Shown piece by piece: positions 61,993-64,000 of a DNA stretch of 64,000 nucleotides. Both the position numbers and the translations under genes were made by a program. This stretch comes from Prochlorococcus sp. AG-347-G22 (GTDB lineage: Bacteria; Cyanobacteriota; Cyanobacteriia; PCC-6307; Cyanobiaceae), in the NCBI GenBank assembly GCA_003281635.1, contig QCBK01000006.1, forward strand, positions 1-64,000, written 5' to 3'. Position 1 is the first letter of the stretch. Every line of letters starts with the position of its first letter. The notes below the pieces were generated by a model. It was given only the letters and a program-made list of their open reading frames with translations, was not told where the DNA came from and made no database searches.

Positions 61993-62001
61993 TAAATAGA
62001 A

Positions 62002-62037
62002 AATAATCAAGTTTTTATTAACTTGATTATTTTTTTT
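62002..62037. terminator. Terminator of psaFJ embedded in the 3' end of gmk
   Basis: A perfect 12-bp inverted repeat (62002-62013 with 62020-62031, 6-base loop) is followed on the plus strand by six further Ts (62032-62037), a strong intrinsic terminator for psaF-psaJ. The same hairpin contains the last codons and the TGA of gmk on the minus strand, where a less regular T-rich stretch follows, so it may act in both directions. Confidence 0.75.
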
Positions 62038-62561
62038 GCTGTTTCATCAACATTGTGATTTGTTAACGCAAAATCAAATTCATTTGATACTGAAATCTCA
62101 TAATTAGCCCTTGAGAGTCTTTTTTTAATTGCCTCTTCTTTTTCAGTACCTCTATTTCTTATTCTTCTCTCTAACTCTCCTTTATCCGGAGGAAGTAAAA
62201 ATATTGACTGTGAATTAGGAAACTTATTTTTTATTTGCCTTGCACCCTCGACTTCAATTTCAAGTAGTACTGTAAATCCCTTTTTTATTTTCTCATCTAC
62301 AGAAGACAAAGGCGTTCCATAATAGTTTCCAGCAAATTGAGCCCATTCAAGGAAAAGGTTTTGTTCAATCATTTCTTTAAACTTTTCTTGGTTTAAGAAA
62401 TAATAATTTTCTCCGTCCTTCTCTCCCTCTCTAGGTTCTCTAGTAGTTGCAGATATTGAAAGCCAAAAATTTTTTTCTTTACCTAATATTTCTTTAACAA
62501 CTGTTCCTTTACCTACCCCGCTGGGTCCAGTAAGGATAATAAGTTTTTTTTGATTTTTCAT
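62007..62561 (-). CDS. gmk: Guanylate kinase
   Basis: This enzyme phosphorylates GMP to GDP. The 184-residue protein has the P-loop GPSGVGKGT (12-20), STTREPREGEKDGENYYFL and LEIEVEGARQIK motifs for nucleotide and GMP binding. Its 3' end forms part of the terminator hairpin of the convergent psaFJ genes. Confidence 0.95.
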   Translation of the reverse strand: MKNQKKLIILTGPSGVGKGTVVKEILGKEKNFWLSISATTREPREGEKDGENYYFLNQEKFKEMIEQNLFLEWAQFAGNYYGTPLSSVDEKIKKGFTVLLEIEVEGARQIKNKFPNSQSIFLLPPDKGELERRIRNRGTEKEEAIKKRLSRANYEISVSNEFDFALTNHNVDETAKKIIKLIKT

Positions 62562-62610
62562 ATTAAATTTTTTACAGTAAAATAAACATCTTGTGAATTA
62601 AAAAAGAATA

Positions 62611-64000
62611 ATGCAAAAAGGTGTTCCACAGATAATGGATATTACATCTATTAGATCTATCTTGCATTATTTGACAGAGAACATCCTACCTACAAAGTTT
62701 GAGACTGCTCAACAACCAGAGCCTAATACTATTCAATTATGTTTCAGAGGAGTTGATTCTCAAACATGGTTGGAAGTTTCATGGAATGGAGATTCTCCAA
62801 GAATACTAAAGATAAATAAGCCAGAAAAAATTGGGAGAGAAAGCACACTTTCCAAACAAATAAGATACGGATTAAAGTATATGGCTTTAATTTCGATTGA
62901 TCAAGATGATTTCGAGAGAGTTATAAAATTTAGTTTTGCGAAAAAACCTGGAGATGAAATTAATAAGTATTTAATTTTTGAATTAATGGGAAAACATAGT
63001 AATATATTTTATCTGGATAATAAACATAAAATAATTGCCGTTGGTAGACAAATTAAATCAAGTCAATCTAGTTTTAGAAAAATTTCAACAGGATCAATTT
63101 ATTCTGGCCCTCCAGTCAATCTCAAAAAACAACCTAGAGAAGATGAGTCTTTTCAATCATGGAAAGACTCAATTTCAATAGTGCCTGAGTCTTTGAAATA
63201 CTGTTTAATAAATACTTATCAAGGAGTAAGCCCTATCCTCACAAAACAATTAGAGGTTTTTAGCTCAACTGTTAATTCAGAAATAATGGAGAAAAATATT
63301 GATTACATTAGCAACTCAGACTTAAAGGAGATATTTAAAAATTGGAAGATTTGGATAAGCAGGTTTAAAAACAATAACTTTAACTTTTCTACATTCAATA
63401 AAGATTTTTATTGCGTTTGGTTTTTTGATAAGGAAATAAATTGCGAAAATAAAATAGATTTATGCACAAGCTTAGAGAATTATTATGATTATCATCTGAA
63501 ACAAAAAAAACTTGAATTATTGGAAAATAAAGTTGAAGGGATAATTTTTAAACAGACCAATACTGAGAAAAAGAATTTAAATATTCAATATGATCTTCTG
63601 ACAAAATCAGAAAACTACGAGATATATAAAGAAAAAGCTGATATTATATTCTCCTCACATGAAATTAAAAAACAAGACATTATAAAGGGCCAAAAACTAT
63701 ATAAAAAATCAAAAAAACTAAAGAGATCTAGAGAATTAATAAAAGAAAGATTAAGTATTTACAAAACCAATCTAGAGAGATTAGACGAATTCACTACGCT
63801 TCTAGAAAATTTAAATTCTTTAAATCATGAAAAACTTTCTATGCGAATTAAACTGCTAGAAGAAATTATGGAAGAAATTTGTAACGAGTTTAATATCAAT
63901 ATCAAAAAGCAAAGAGAAGTTCAGAAAAGTACATATGAGATAGAGTCTTCACCAATTCAATTTGACACTCCCACAGGATTAAAACTTCAGGTAGGGCGAA
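62611..64000 (+). CDS. rqcH: NFACT/RqcH-family ribosome quality-control protein (5' part)
   Basis: The gene runs off the right edge after 463 codons. The N-terminal NFACT-N domain is clear: DITSIRSILHYLTENILPTKFE and the WLEVSWNGDSPRI strand region, LIFELMGKHSNIFYLD, a long coiled coil (about 320-430), and the edge reading LKLQVGR, just where the family's GRNN motif begins. RqcH binds stalled 50S subunits and adds alanine tails. An internal ATG at 62635 (MDITS...) may be the true start. Older annotations call such genes fibronectin-binding proteins. Confidence 0.88.
   Translation, partial: MQKGVPQIMDITSIRSILHYLTENILPTKFETAQQPEPNTIQLCFRGVDSQTWLEVSWNGDSPRILKINKPEKIGRESTLSKQIRYGLKYMALISIDQDDFERVIKFSFAKKPGDEINKYLIFELMGKHSNIFYLDNKHKIIAVGRQIKSSQSSFRKISTGSIYSGPPVNLKKQPREDESFQSWKDSISIVPESLKYCLINTYQGVSPILTKQLEVFSSTVNSEIMEKNIDYISNSDLKEIFKNWKIWISRFKNNNFNFSTFNKDFYCVWFFDKEINCENKIDLCTSLENYYDYHLKQKKLELLENKVEGIIFKQTNTEKKNLNIQYDLLTKSENYEIYKEKADIIFSSHEIKKQDIIKGQKLYKKSKKLKRSRELIKERLSIYKTNLERLDEFTTLLENLNSLNHEKLSMRIKLLEEIMEEICNEFNINIKKQREVQKSTYEIESSPIQFDTPTGLKLQVGR

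Overview
This window is a dense, very AT-rich stretch of a picocyanobacterial chromosome. It is most likely a high-light-adapted Prochlorococcus marinus or a close relative. The sequence-based reasons are a photosystem I psaF-psaJ pair, Psb27, a high-light-inducible protein, a ferrochelatase carrying a C-terminal chlorophyll-binding helix, a geranylgeranyl-reductase-like flavoprotein, and an aldehyde-deformylating oxygenase and acyl-ACP reductase pair. Strong A/T bias, very short intergenic spaces, many TTG/GTG starts and few Shine-Dalgarno motifs fit the streamlined genomes of that group. The strain assignment is inference.

Layout. 1-5.7 kb: end of trpF, then a minus-strand run of creatininase-like protein, ado, aar, accA, an SDR and folE (hydrocarbon and fatty-acid synthesis beside pterin synthesis). 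5.7-8.6 kb: a plus-strand RNA-binding pair (S1-domain Rps1b and a Tab2-like protein) followed by a YfiH/laccase-domain enzyme that appears to start at AUU. 8.6-12.1 kb: a secreted nuclease-like protein, acetolactate synthase and ferrochelatase. 12.2-16.6 kb: a lone tyrosine recombinase, cobO, pyrH, frr and a ChlP-like oxidoreductase. 16.6-24.7 kb: transaldolase, ftsI with an FtsL-like partner, a CAAX protease, a double phosphatase, and a tightly packed minus-strand set (small membrane protein, divergent pyrophosphatase, ArsC-like protein, lepB). 25-34 kb: proS, psb27, purA, a PfkB kinase, cutA, cobK, ssb, argB and a DUF3153 fusion. 34-39 kb: priA, an unrecognised small ORF coupled to it, the principal sigma factor, hemC and pyrophosphatase. 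40-47 kb: an M32 peptidase, yjbQ, a pterin dehydratase, a CobW GTPase with a perfect His-rich tandem repeat, an iron-type ABC permease, a flippase-like protein and larC. 48-58.6 kb: xthA, hemL, an SPFH protein, yajQ, a DRTGG protein, map, rplS, tRNA-Trp, tRNA-Asp and gltX. 58.6-64 kb: a cation/proton antiporter, an hli gene, tsaD, psaF-psaJ, gmk and the start of an RqcH/NFACT gene.

No prophage, insertion sequence, CRISPR array or genomic island is visible. The only recombination-related gene is the lone tyrosine recombinase. Most content is core metabolism: tetrapyrroles (hemH, hemC, hemL, ChlP-like, cobO, cobK), nucleotides (pyrH, purA, gmk), translation and photosynthesis. The less ordinary observations are small-scale: an AUU start, genes missed because they are short, a pyrophosphatase paralogue lacking a catalytic Asp, perfect repeats inside a metallochaperone gene, convergent genes whose stop codons touch or overlap, and terminator hairpins that contain stop codons.
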